Origin: Andeanibacterium fulvum
Lineage (GTDB): Bacteria > Pseudomonadota > Alphaproteobacteria > Sphingomonadales > Sphingomonadaceae
Direction: 5' to 3'
DNA length: 64,000 bases
Assembly: GCF_037154085.1 (NCBI RefSeq)
Contig: NZ_JBANRM010000005.1
Coordinates: 62,001-126,000 of the forward strand
Positions 43,534-51,713 of the stretch are shown here, in pieces. The notes under the pieces are model-generated. The model ran no database searches and was not told the origin of the DNA. It saw only the letters and a list, made by a program, of their open reading frames with translations. The position numbers were made by a program, and so were the translations under genes. Within the stretch, counting starts at the first letter, position 1, and every line of letters starts with the position of its first letter.

Positions 43534-44999
43534 TACGCCGCGCCTCCCGCATTGCCGGCGCATTCGCGCGCCACTGTCACGTCGTCGAAGGGAAGGATCT
43601 GCATCTCGTCTCCCGCACCGATGATCTGGCCCTGTTCATGGCCCTTGCCTGCGATCAACACGATGTCCTTTGGCCCGGCCTCTGCGACAGCCGCGGCGAT
43701 GGCCGCGCGCCGGTCACCGATTTCGCGCGCGTCCGGCGCGCCGGAAAGCACCATGGCGCGGATCGCCGCCGGGTCTTCGCTGCGCGGATTGTCATCCGTC
43801 ACGATTACCACGTCCGACGCCCGAGCGGCCACCTTGCCCATTTCCGCGCGCTTGCCGGTATCGCGATCCCCGCCCGCGCCGAACACGGTGATGAGCTGGC
43901 CTTCGACATGCGGACGCAGGGCGGCAATCGCCGCTTCCAGAGCATCGGGCGTATGGGCGTAATCGACATAGACCGGCGCCCCGGCGGCAGTGATAGCCGC
44001 ACGTTCAAGCCGCCCGCGCACCGGCTGCAGGCGGGACAATGCTTCGAAGGTCGCCTTCGGGTCCCCGCCCGTCGCCAGCACCAGCCCGGCCGAAACCAGC
44101 GCGTTCGCGGCCTGATAGCCGCCGATCAGCGGCAGCTTCACTTTCCAGGCGGCGCCCGCATAATCGAGTTCGAGTTCCTGCCCCAGCTGGCCGGGAATGC
44201 GCCGCAGGAGGCGAATGCCCTCGCCCTTCTCGCCCACGGTCATCGGCCTGAGACCGCGCGCGCGCGCATGATCTGCCGCGCGGGCCGACCAGTCATCGTC
44301 CGCCCAGATCACCGCCGCGCCGCCATCTTCGACCACTTCGTCGAACAGGCGCATCTTGGCGGCGAAGTAATCCTCCATCGTCGGATGATAATCGAGGTGA
44401 TCGCGGCTGAGATTGGTGAAGGCCCCCGCCGCCACTTTCAGCCCTTCGACGCGATATTGCGACAGGCCATGGCTGGAAGCCTCATAGGCCACATGGGTCA
44501 CGCCTTCCTGCGCCAGCCCATGCAGGTTGGACAGGAACGTGACGATATCGGGCGTGGTCAGCCCGGTGGAAACGCTCTCGTCCGGAGTGGTCACGCCCAG
44601 AGTGCCGATGGAGGCCGCGCGCTGGCCCGCCATGCGCCAGATCTGGCGCGTCATTTCGACGGTGGAAGTTTTGCCGTTAGTTCCCGTCACCGCCACCACC
44701 ACTTCCGGCACGGGCTGGAAGAATTGCGCGGCAAGGCGGGCAAAGGCGCGGCGCGGTTCGGCATCGGCGATATGCACAGCGCCTTCCACGACCGCCTCGG
44801 GCCGCGCCACCACGGCGATGGCCCCGGCGGCGATGGCCGCGGGAATGAAATCCTCGCCATTGAAGCGCGCGCCCCGGAAGGCGCCGAACACTGTGCCCGG
44901 CGCGATCTTGCGGTGATCGATGGCAAAGCCCGTCACCGTCCCTTCAGGAGCGTTCGGAACGGCGATGCCCGCCGCTTCGGCCAGGCGGGCAAGGTTCAT
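43533..44999 (-). CDS. murE: UDP-N-acetylmuramoyl-L-alanyl-D-glutamate--2,6-diaminopimelate ligase
   Basis: A 488-residue Mur ligase adding the third residue of the stem peptide. GFAIDHRKIAPGTVFGAFRGARFNGEDFIPAAIAAGA forms domain 1; the ATP loop is AVTGTNGKTSTVEMTRQI; AYEASSHGLSQYRVEG and NLSRDHLDYHPTMEDYFAAK are characteristic. The selectivity motif near the C-terminus reads DDNPRSEDP. The DNPR form is that of diaminopimelate-adding enzymes, so meso-diaminopimelate is the expected substrate. It overlaps ftsI by four bases. Confidence 0.96.
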   Translation of the reverse strand: MNLARLAEAAGIAVPNAPEGTVTGFAIDHRKIAPGTVFGAFRGARFNGEDFIPAAIAAGAIAVVARPEAVVEGAVHIADAEPRRAFARLAAQFFQPVPEVVVAVTGTNGKTSTVEMTRQIWRMAGQRAASIGTLGVTTPDESVSTGLTTPDIVTFLSNLHGLAQEGVTHVAYEASSHGLSQYRVEGLKVAAGAFTNLSRDHLDYHPTMEDYFAAKMRLFDEVVEDGGAAVIWADDDWSARAADHARARGLRPMTVGEKGEGIRLLRRIPGQLGQELELDYAGAAWKVKLPLIGGYQAANALVSAGLVLATGGDPKATFEALSRLQPVRGRLERAAITAAGAPVYVDYAHTPDALEAAIAALRPHVEGQLITVFGAGGDRDTGKRAEMGKVAARASDVVIVTDDNPRSEDPAAIRAMVLSGAPDAREIGDRRAAIAAAVAEAGPKDIVLIAGKGHEQGQIIGAGDEMQILPFDDVTVARECAGNAGGAA

Positions 45000-46720
45000 T
45001 CCTTCTTCCCACCAACCAGCGGGGCAAGATCGGTCAGGTCGATATCGTGCGTTTCATCCGGCATCACGCCCAGCAGCGGGCCGATCCGGGGGACCAGCCG
45101 GCCGACGATCGGGGCAGCGTTCCAGGCGGCAGTGCGCTGATAGGAACTGGCCGCCGTGCCCTTGGGCTCGTCCAGCATGGCGATGACGACGTAACGCGGC
45201 CTATCCATCGGGAAGGCGGCCGCAAAGGTCGAAACCAGCGTGGAACGCTGGTAGCCGCCCACGCCCGGCTTTTCTGCCGAACCGGTCTTGCCGCCCACGC
45301 GGAAGCCCGGCGCATCGGCGTTCTTGCCGGTGCCATAGACGGCGATCATCCGCAGCAGCTGGTTCATGCGCGCGCTGGTGCTGGCCTTGAACACGCGGCG
45401 CCCCTTGGCCGCGTGACCGGGCTCGACCTTGTAGAGCGTGGCCGGACGCCAGATGCCGCCGTTCACCATCGCGGCATAGGCACTGGCGAGGTGGAGCGGC
45501 GTGACCGAAAGGCCGTGGCCGAAGCCGACGGTCATCGTGGTCAGGCGCGGCCAGTCGCCCTTTTGCCAAAGGGGGAAACCGCGCGCGGGCAGTTCGATAT
45601 AGGGCCGCTCATGCATGCCCAGATCGGTCATGTAACGCCGCAGTGCCTTGCCGCCCAGCTCGTCGGCGACCTGGGCAGTCACGATATTGGAGGAATGGAT
45701 CAGGGCTTCGGGCACGTTCAGGGTCGCCCCCATAACGTGGCTGTCGCGAATCCGGAAGCCGCCCATTTCCAGCGGCCGGGCCGACTGGTAACGGCGCGAA
45801 AGATTTGTCACCGTGCCGGCATCGATGGCCGCGGCCACGGTCAGCGGCTTGAAGGTGGAGCCAAGCTCGTAGACCTGGTTCGTCACACGGTTGAACATGT
45901 TCTTCTCGCCCGCCGCGTCGATCTTGTTCGGATCGAATTCCGGCAGCGAGGCGAGCGCCATCACTTCGCCCGTGTCCACGTCCAGCACCAGCCCGGCGGC
46001 GCCCACGGCGTTCACGGCCAGCATGCCCCGGCGCAGTTCGTCTTCCAGCGCGCCTTGCACGCGGCTGTCGATGGAAAGCATGGCGGGCTTGCCGCGCTGG
46101 GCGGGATCGAGCAACTGCTTGTCCAGCACTTCTTCCATGCCGACGCGGCCATGCCCATCCGCCCCGACATAGCCGAGCACATGGGCCGCCATCGTGCCTT
46201 GCGGATAATGCCGGTCCGTCTCGCGCGGGACTTCCAGCGCCAGTTCGCCGATTGCCTGGATGCGGTTCGCCTCTTCAGGCAGCACGCGGCGGCGCAGATA
46301 GCCGGACTTGCCGCTGGCGAGGCGGCCGGTGAGCCACTTCGCATCCATGTCGGGGAATATCTTCACCAGCTCGGCGGCGACTTCTGCCGGGGACTTGACC
46401 AGCGGAGAACCGCCATCGTCCAGCGCGGTGGGATTGAACCACAGCGCATAGGCCGGGAAGGCACGCGCCAGCGGCACGCCGTTGCGATCGGTAATTTCCC
46501 CGCGCGGGGGCAGCAGTGCCTCTGCCATGGACGTGCGCGAGGGGCCCGGCTGGACCACGCCGATATAGGCAATGCGCATCAGGGCGACGAGCGCGATCAC
46601 AGTGAAGATCGCCACCACCCACAATACGCGGAACCGGGCAGTGAAGAGCGAGCGCTGGCGAGTGTTGACCAGTTCTACACGGCCGGTGGTGATTGCCGTG
46701 CTGATCGTGAGTGCGTTCAC
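44996..46720 (-). CDS. ftsI: Septal peptidoglycan transpeptidase FtsI (PBP3)
   Basis: A 574-residue class B penicillin-binding protein. One membrane helix (about residues 33-54) follows a basic cytoplasmic N-terminus. The pedestal region starts LPPRGEITDRNGVPLA. The transpeptidase motifs are ELGSTFKPL with active Ser288, SSN in LIHSSNIVTAQ, and KTG in GGKTGSAEKPG. It crosslinks septal peptidoglycan together with FtsW. The GTG start at 46720 overlaps the ftsL stop (GTGA); the long frame to 47029 would overlap ftsL wholly and is rejected. Confidence 0.95.
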   Translation of the reverse strand: MNALTISTAITTGRVELVNTRQRSLFTARFRVLWVVAIFTVIALVALMRIAYIGVVQPGPSRTSMAEALLPPRGEITDRNGVPLARAFPAYALWFNPTALDDGGSPLVKSPAEVAAELVKIFPDMDAKWLTGRLASGKSGYLRRRVLPEEANRIQAIGELALEVPRETDRHYPQGTMAAHVLGYVGADGHGRVGMEEVLDKQLLDPAQRGKPAMLSIDSRVQGALEDELRRGMLAVNAVGAAGLVLDVDTGEVMALASLPEFDPNKIDAAGEKNMFNRVTNQVYELGSTFKPLTVAAAIDAGTVTNLSRRYQSARPLEMGGFRIRDSHVMGATLNVPEALIHSSNIVTAQVADELGGKALRRYMTDLGMHERPYIELPARGFPLWQKGDWPRLTTMTVGFGHGLSVTPLHLASAYAAMVNGGIWRPATLYKVEPGHAAKGRRVFKASTSARMNQLLRMIAVYGTGKNADAPGFRVGGKTGSAEKPGVGGYQRSTLVSTFAAAFPMDRPRYVVIAMLDEPKGTAASSYQRTAAWNAAPIVGRLVPRIGPLLGVMPDETHDIDLTDLAPLVGGKKE

Positions 46721-47235
46721 TCCGCCCCCCCTGCAATCGGGCCAAGCTCGATGCGCTGGGCCGGACGTACCAGCCGCGCGGAAAGGTTCTCGCGCGCGAT
46801 GGGCTTGGGCGGATTGCCCCGGGGTACTTCGGCGGCAATGGCCTTGCCGGTGATGGGCGAAACCATGGACGGGAAGATGCTTTCTTCCGTCTCCACCGGC
46901 GCATGGGCCACGGTGATCGGCTCCGGCGCGCCCTTGGCACGCGGCGTGCCGAACTGGGCAAGCTGACGCTCCCCTTCCAGGAACTGGCCGGCAGTGGGCG
47001 CCTGATAGCCGAAATCGACCTCGTTCCAATTGGCCAGCTGCTGCTGGTTGGCGCGGGTTTCGAATTCGGTTTCCAGCATCAGCTTCTGTTCGCGCAGGGC
47101 CACGATCCGCCGTTCGGCCTGGCGGACCTCGCTCTTCACCGAATTGACCTTCAGGTGCAGCGCGCCATAGGCGCTGGTGCAGGTCAGCAGCACGGCTGCC
47201 CAGCCGATCTTCCTCATCCTGCTACCCTGCATCAC
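46717..47235 (-). CDS. ftsL: FtsL-like cell division protein
   Basis: A 172-residue bitopic protein between rsmH and ftsI, the standard ftsL position. One N-terminal membrane helix (IGWAAVLLTCTSAYGALHL) is followed by a coiled-coil heptad segment (KVNSVKSEVRQAERRIVALREQKLMLETEFETRANQQQLANW) typical of FtsL/FtsB partners. It has a longer Pro-rich periplasmic C-terminal tail than the Escherichia coli protein (121 residues), as is common in alphaproteobacteria. Identification rests on position and topology because FtsL sequences are poorly conserved. Twin ATGs at 47235 and 47232 overlap the rsmH stop. Confidence 0.85.
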   Translation of the reverse strand: MMQGSRMRKIGWAAVLLTCTSAYGALHLKVNSVKSEVRQAERRIVALREQKLMLETEFETRANQQQLANWNEVDFGYQAPTAGQFLEGERQLAQFGTPRAKGAPEPITVAHAPVETEESIFPSMVSPITGKAIAAEVPRGNPPKPIARENLSARLVRPAQRIELGPIAGGAE

Positions 47236-48197
47236 GCGGCCTCCCTGGCAGGCGCGCCGGTCCGGGTCGCGGCGCGCAAGGTTGCGGAACGCGCGCGCGG
47301 ATTGCGCACGGTTTCCGCCTCGGTTGGACGGATCGCCTTTGACAGCGACGCGAAAGTGGCGGGCGTGCCGTCATTGGCGGCAGGCAGATGGCGCGACGTG
47401 CTGGCGGCAGCGCCGGAAGCATCGCGCAGGAAGCGCTTCACAATGCGGTCTTCAAGGCTATGGAAGCTGACCACCGCAAGGCGGCCGCCCTCTTTCAGCA
47501 GCGTCTCGGCGCCCTTAAGCCCCGCCTCAAGCTCGTCCAGTTCCGCATTCACATGGATGCGGATCGCCTGGAAGCTGCGCGTCGCCGGGTCTTTCGGTGC
47601 GCCGGGGCGATGGCCCAGCGCCTTGCGCACCACGCGAGCCAGTTCGGCCGTGGTCGTCAGCGGACGCGCGGCCACGATGGCGCGGGCGACGCGGCGCGAC
47701 TGGCGTTCCTCGCCATAGAGATACAGCACGTCGGCGATCTCGGCCTCGTCTGCCGTGTTCAGGAAATCGGCAGCGCTGGCGCCGTCCTGGCTCATGCGCA
47801 TGTCCAGCGGACCGTCCGACGCGAAGGCGAAGCCGCGCTCGGCCTGGTCGAGCTGCATGGAGGAAACGCCGATATCCATCACCACGCCATCCACCTGGGG
47901 CACGCCTGCCTCGGCCATGGCAGCGGCCATTTCGGAGAAGCGGCGCGGGTGCAGGATCAGGCGCGGCGGGTCTTCGCGCGTTTCGGGCCAGCGGCTGCCG
48001 GCGGCAATGGCATCGGGATCGCGATCGAAGGCATGGACCGTCGCCCCGGCATCGAGCAGGCGGCGGGTATAACCGCCAGCTCCGAACGTGGCGTCGACGA
48101 TCACGTCGCCGGGCCGGGGATCGAGCGCGGCCACCACTTCGTCGAGCAGCACGGGGATGTGCGGGGCTTCGGCCTGATTGTGAAGGGAAGCGGTCAT
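47232..48197 (-). CDS. rsmH: 16S rRNA (cytosine(1402)-N(4))-methyltransferase
   Basis: A 321-residue SAM-dependent methyltransferase that modifies C1402 of 16S rRNA. It begins HIPVLLDEVVAALDPRPGDVIVDATFGAGGYTRRLLDAGATVHAFDRDPDA, with the SAM-binding glycine motif. GVVMDIGVSSMQLDQAERGFAFASDGPLDMRM, IRIHVNAELDELE and VVSFHSLEDRIVKRFLR are family-defining. ATG 48197 overlaps the mraZ stop by four bases. Confidence 0.96.
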   Translation of the reverse strand: MTASLHNQAEAPHIPVLLDEVVAALDPRPGDVIVDATFGAGGYTRRLLDAGATVHAFDRDPDAIAAGSRWPETREDPPRLILHPRRFSEMAAAMAEAGVPQVDGVVMDIGVSSMQLDQAERGFAFASDGPLDMRMSQDGASAADFLNTADEAEIADVLYLYGEERQSRRVARAIVAARPLTTTAELARVVRKALGHRPGAPKDPATRSFQAIRIHVNAELDELEAGLKGAETLLKEGGRLAVVSFHSLEDRIVKRFLRDASGAAASTSRHLPAANDGTPATFASLSKAIRPTEAETVRNPRARSATLRAATRTGAPAREAA

Positions 48198-48700
48198 GCC
48201 TTCTTCCCCTTCGAATTTTCGGCGGCGAGCGCACGGCAGGCGGCCTGCGCGCCTTCCCAGCCTTCGCCCATGCGATAGAGTTCTTCGGGGTTCCACAGAG
48301 TGAAGAAAGTGCCCGCGCCCTGGAAGAACACGCCGTCAGTCAGGCAGCCGAGGCCGATCAGATGTTCGGGCATGATGAAGCGGCCGGATGCGTCGAAGGG
48401 GATTTCGACGAAACCGAAAAGCTGGATGCGGCGCAGGTCGGGGTCGAAATCGCGGCCCATGCGGATAGCGCGTTCTTCCTCGCGCTCGATCTGGTCTTCA
48501 AGCTCCGCGCTGCGGGAAAGGCCGAAGCCGGTCAGGCAGTTCCAGCGCTCATGCTTGGCGAGGCAGAGGATCTTGCCGTCGCTCGATTCCGAGACCGATT
48601 TGCGGAAGGCGGAAGGCAGCACAAAGCGGCCCTTCTCGCCCTTCAGCGAGAAGCCCTGACCGCTGTAGATGACCTGCCTGTCCCCTGTCACTAGCCCCAT
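48194..48700 (-). CDS. mraZ: Transcriptional regulator MraZ
   Basis: A 168-residue AbrB-fold DNA-binding protein with two MraZ repeats: GEKGRFVLPSAFRKSV near the N-terminus and FDASGRFIMPEHLIGLGCLTDGVFFQG in the second half. The DxxGR motif appears as EKGRF and DASGRF. It is the first gene of the dcw cluster and in Escherichia coli represses it by binding direct repeats upstream. A GGGA repeat array about 140 bases upstream is a plausible target. The start is ATG 48700, with a GTG at 48691 (TGDRQVIYSG) possible. Confidence 0.94.
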   Translation of the reverse strand: MGLVTGDRQVIYSGQGFSLKGEKGRFVLPSAFRKSVSESSDGKILCLAKHERWNCLTGFGLSRSAELEDQIEREEERAIRMGRDFDPDLRRIQLFGFVEIPFDASGRFIMPEHLIGLGCLTDGVFFQGAGTFFTLWNPEELYRMGEGWEGAQAACRALAAENSKGKKA

Positions 48701-49029
48701 CCCGCTCTGGGCGTTGATCCCTCACCACCGGCAAACCGCCCCCGCATGGGGCCGTGCTCATCCACGGCCCGCCCATTCCGCCGAGGCGGAATGCAGCAAG
48801 AACAGGTTTCCGATGGAAAGATTGTGTAACCCGCACAAAGCGGGGATGAAAGGGAAAATCGCGGGAAATTCGGGGATTAATATCTAAGCTATGGAATTAC
48901 AGGCATTTTCCTCCTTAACAACCCCTTTCCAAGGGCGCAATGTTCGCAAAATGTTCTATGGAAATTCAAGGGTTTGCGTGCGAATCCCCGAAATGGGAGA
49001 GTCGTTTTCCCGCAAAATCCCCGATTTGA
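48701..49029. other. Upstream regulatory region of the dcw cluster
   Basis: No gene is seen in these 329 bases between mraZ and the next gene on the same strand. The region holds the GGGA repeat array and a second, opposite-facing cluster (minus-strand GGGGA/GGGAA at 49018-49022, 49007-49011 and 48985-48989). It is AT-richer than its surroundings around 48875-48975, as expected for a promoter. I cannot place a single clear -35/-10 pair. Confidence 0.6.
48842..48876. promoter_or_regulatory. Candidate MraZ binding array
   Basis: On the plus strand, GGGGA (48842-48846), GGGAA (48852-48856), GGGAA (48863-48867) and GGGGA (48872-48876) recur every 9-11 bases, about one helical turn. Escherichia coli MraZ binds direct repeats of TGGGN separated by five bases (established), the same period. 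Here the G-rich strand is opposite to the mraZ coding strand. Confidence 0.5.
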
Positions 49030-49788
49030 TCAGTTGCGCGCGTAGGCCGCCGTCATCAGTCGGGAAAGCGCGGCTTCCCGCTCGCCCTGGCGCTGCCCTT
49101 CACCTTCGAGCAGCGCGGCATCCGCCACGATCAGCGCATGCCCCCGGCCGATGGCGCAATCCGCTGCCAGCCCGCCTTCCAGCAGCCGGCAGCTTGCGGG
49201 GGCATCAGGTGCGGTGGGAACCAGCGCGAAACGCCCCGCCTGATCGACCGGGACAGGCCCGCCCAGCAGCCGCGCCTCACGCTCCCCCTCGGGCTGCGTC
49301 TCGTCGAGATCGAGCGACAGCCCCCAGCGGCTGAGGATCGGGGAAAGCAGCGCCACGTCCATTGGCCGACGCCGGTCGCCCAGGGCAAAGCCGGAATGCG
49401 CGGTCAGCAGCGGATCGGCGAAGAACAGCACATGACCCCCGCCCCGCACCCAATCGTCAAGCGCGACATTCTCGGCCGGGGCCAGCGCGCGCGGCTGGGC
49501 AATGAGCAGATCGCCCAGCGGAGCGAGTGCCTCGGGCGTCAGCACATCCAGCGGCTGCAGGTCGCGATGTTCCTCCACCAGCGCGCGCGCCCAGTGGTGT
49601 TCCGCATCGGGTTCCAGCATGGCGGAAAGGTCCGCCGCCTCGCCCCAGTAGAGCGGCAGGGTGGTGAACAGGCCCAGCGGCTGGCCTCGCGCTTCCGGCC
49701 CGCGCAGCGCGAAGAACCACACGGCCACGCCCGAGGCGAGCAGGGCCAGCGCGACGAAAAGGAGTTTAGCGCTGGTTCTGCGCACCAT
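49030..49788 (-). CDS. GldG/ABC_transp_aux-like membrane-anchored protein
   Basis: A 252-residue protein with one N-terminal membrane helix (LLFVALALLASGVAVWFFAL) and a periplasmic globular domain. The order FTTLPLYWGEAADLSAML, PLGDLLIAQPRALAPAENVALDDWVRGGGHVLFFADPL, then LLSPILSRWGLSLDLDETQ resembles the GldG-like auxiliary component of ABC transporters. The family call is tentative. No ABC ATPase or permease gene is adjacent. The start at 49788 (MVRRTSAK) overlaps the end of the upstream gene by 23 bases; a frame to 49830 is also open. It is paired with a small membrane protein gene. Confidence 0.65.
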   Translation of the reverse strand: MVRRTSAKLLFVALALLASGVAVWFFALRGPEARGQPLGLFTTLPLYWGEAADLSAMLEPDAEHHWARALVEEHRDLQPLDVLTPEALAPLGDLLIAQPRALAPAENVALDDWVRGGGHVLFFADPLLTAHSGFALGDRRRPMDVALLSPILSRWGLSLDLDETQPEGEREARLLGGPVPVDQAGRFALVPTAPDAPASCRLLEGGLAADCAIGRGHALIVADAALLEGEGQRQGEREAALSRLMTAAYARN

Positions 49789-50125
49789 TGCTGCCCTGCG
49801 TGCCGGAAGAGGCAGGGACGGCCGAGGCAACCGGATCGGCCGGAAGTTCGGGCACTACCCCGGCATCGGCCAGCGGGTCCTTCGCCGGTGCATGCAGCAC
49901 TTCGGTCGGAACCGTGGACACTGCCTCGGGCACTGCCGTCAGCTCGGATTCATTCGCACGGTCGCGGATAATCGTCGCCAGGCCGACCAGCAGCACGATG
50001 CCCGTCAGGCCAGCCAGGCCGATCTGCAACCGCTTGATCGCTTCCGCGCGGGAACGGCTGCGGTGATTGACGAGCGGAGCATCGTCATCATCTGCTTCGC
50101 GCTCGAATGGCGGTTCGCTGCTCAT
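49766..50125 (-). CDS. Small single-pass membrane protein, unknown function
   Basis: A 119-residue protein. The acidic/basic cytoplasmic N-terminus (EREADDDDAPLVNHRSRSRAEAIKR) is followed by one membrane helix (LQIGLAGLTGIVLLVGLATII) and a Pro/Ala/Ser-rich periplasmic tail. I recognise no family. Its 3' end overlaps the GldG-like gene, so they are probably cotranscribed and may act together in the envelope. Confidence 0.7.
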   Translation of the reverse strand: MSSEPPFEREADDDDAPLVNHRSRSRAEAIKRLQIGLAGLTGIVLLVGLATIIRDRANESELTAVPEAVSTVPTEVLHAPAKDPLADAGVVPELPADPVASAVPASSGTQGSNGAQNQR

Positions 50126-50163
50126 GTCCGGCTGTTAGCCCAAGCGGAGCCCGGCTCCAAGAG

Positions 50164-51174
50164 TTACGCTTGTTCGAGCCAGCCGAAGACCGGCAGGCCC
50201 TTCGCCTCCAGCCATTCGGGATTGTAAAGCGAGGACAGGTAACGAAAGCCCGTGTCGCACAGGATCGTGGCCACGCGGGCGTCCTTCTTGCCCTCCGCCA
50301 CCAGCTTGCGGCCCAGCGCCACCGCGCCCGCCACGTTGATGCCGGAGGACAGGCCGAGGCACAGCCCCTCTTCCTTCAGCAGGCGGCCCACCCATTCCAG
50401 GCCTTCCTCGTCCGAGATGCGGAACTGCGTGTCGATCGGCGCGCCTTCCAGATTGGCGGTGATCCGGCCCTGCCCGATCCCTTCCGCCACCGAAGAGCCT
50501 TCCGCCTTCAATTCGCCATGGGCGTAGTAATTATACAGCGCCGCGCCATAGGGGTCCGTCAGGGCGATGGTGATGTTCTCGTCCAGCGACTTGAGCCCCA
50601 TGCCCGTGCCCGCAATCGTGCCGCCGGTACCCGCAGCGCAGGTAAAACCGTCGATCCGGCCTTCCAGCTGGGCGAAGATTTCCGGTGCGGTGCTTTCGAT
50701 ATGGGCCTTGCGATTGGCGGTATTGTCGAACTGGTTGGCCCAGATCGCGCCCGGCGTCTCTTCCGCCAGGCGGCGGCTGGTATGCACGAAATGGCCGGGA
50801 TTCTTGTAGGGCGCAGGCGGCACCAGCACCAGTTCGGCCCCCAGCGCGCGCAGGGTGGCCATCTTCTCGCGGCTCTGATTGTCGGGCATGACGATGATCG
50901 TCTTGTAGCCCAGCGCATTGGCCACCAGCGCGATGCCGATGCCGGTATTGCCCGCCGTGCCTTCCACGATGGTGCCGCCGGGCTTCAACTCGCCCCGCGC
51001 CTCCGCATCGCGGATGATCCACAGCGCCGCCCGGTCCTTCACGGAAGCGCCGGGATTGGCAAATTCGCATTTGCCCCAGATCTCGCAGCCCGCGGCCTCG
51101 CTCGGTCCCTTGAGCAGGACGAGCGGAGTGTTGCCGATCAGGTCGAGCGTGTCACGGTAAGTCGCACCAGTCAT
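50164..51174 (-). CDS. cysK: Cysteine synthase A
   Basis: A 336-residue PLP enzyme making cysteine from O-acetylserine and sulfide. The cofactor lysine is Lys46 in ANPGASVKDRAALWII. The phosphate-binding loop is GTIVEGTAGNTGIG, the substrate loop includes MPDNQSREK, and GTGGTIAGTGMGLK and SSGINVAGAVALGRKL complete the fold. It would use sulfide from the cysH-cysI operon 31 kb away. Some features (LGLSSGINVA, the longer C-terminus) also suit cystathionine beta-synthase-like members, but no CBS domains are present. ATG 51174 is preferred; 51210 would add an unusual Arg-rich leader. Confidence 0.9.
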   Translation of the reverse strand: MTGATYRDTLDLIGNTPLVLLKGPSEAAGCEIWGKCEFANPGASVKDRAALWIIRDAEARGELKPGGTIVEGTAGNTGIGIALVANALGYKTIIVMPDNQSREKMATLRALGAELVLVPPAPYKNPGHFVHTSRRLAEETPGAIWANQFDNTANRKAHIESTAPEIFAQLEGRIDGFTCAAGTGGTIAGTGMGLKSLDENITIALTDPYGAALYNYYAHGELKAEGSSVAEGIGQGRITANLEGAPIDTQFRISDEEGLEWVGRLLKEEGLCLGLSSGINVAGAVALGRKLVAEGKKDARVATILCDTGFRYLSSLYNPEWLEAKGLPVFGWLEQA

Positions 51175-51291
51175 GGTGGCTGAGTTAGGGTGCAAGCGCC
51201 CGCATCGCAATGCAAATGCGCTTTGCCCGCCCCTAATCCTTCTTGAGGCTTCGGTTACGCCCGGCCCAGGCCGGGCGCGCCGCCATCCCGC

Positions 51292-51609
51292 TCAGTCTTC
51301 CTGAGCGATGGTCACCTTCATGCCGTCCATCTCGTCCGTGAAGGGCAGCTGGCAGGAAAGGCGCGAATTCTCGTCGCGGTGGTCGGAGCTGTCGAGCAGG
51401 TCGTCCTCGTCCACCGTCATCTTCGGCAGCACATCCTTGAAGGCGGGATCGACATGCACATGGCAGGTCGCGCAGGAGCAGCAGCCCCCGCACAGCGCCA
51501 GCAATTCATCGAAGCCATTGTCGCGGATGGCTTCCATCACGGTCAGGCCCTGGCCGACCTCGACAGAAGTTTCTTCGCCAGCGCGGTTGACCACGATCAG
51601 CTTGGGCAT
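51292..51609 (-). CDS. Adrenodoxin-type [2Fe-2S] ferredoxin
   Basis: A 105-residue electron carrier. Cluster ligands are Cys40, Cys46, Cys49 in LALCGGCCSCATCHV and Cys86 in SRLSCQLPF, the C-x5-C-x2-C-x36-C arrangement of adrenodoxin/Isc-type ferredoxins. An additional Cys pair (43-44) is also present. It may donate electrons to cytochrome P450s or function in iron-sulfur assembly; no such partner is adjacent. The start at 51609 has GAGGA about eight bases upstream. It is divergent from the glycosylase gene at 51714. Confidence 0.93.
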   Translation of the reverse strand: MPKLIVVNRAGEETSVEVGQGLTVMEAIRDNGFDELLALCGGCCSCATCHVHVDPAFKDVLPKMTVDEDDLLDSSDHRDENSRLSCQLPFTDEMDGMKVTIAQED

Positions 51610-51713
51610 ATGCACGTCCTCATCGTCTCGGAAAAATGCCTTCGGCCGTCTCGGCCGCTTGGCCGGGCTGCTACGGGCTGAGGCGGGTTTTGGCAAGAAG
51701 GTGGCGAGGATTT

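Noticed and set aside
45047..46966. 639-codon plus-strand frame opposite ftsI
   Set aside because: Shadow of ftsI with no recognisable domain; the ftsI transpeptidase motifs decide the coding strand.
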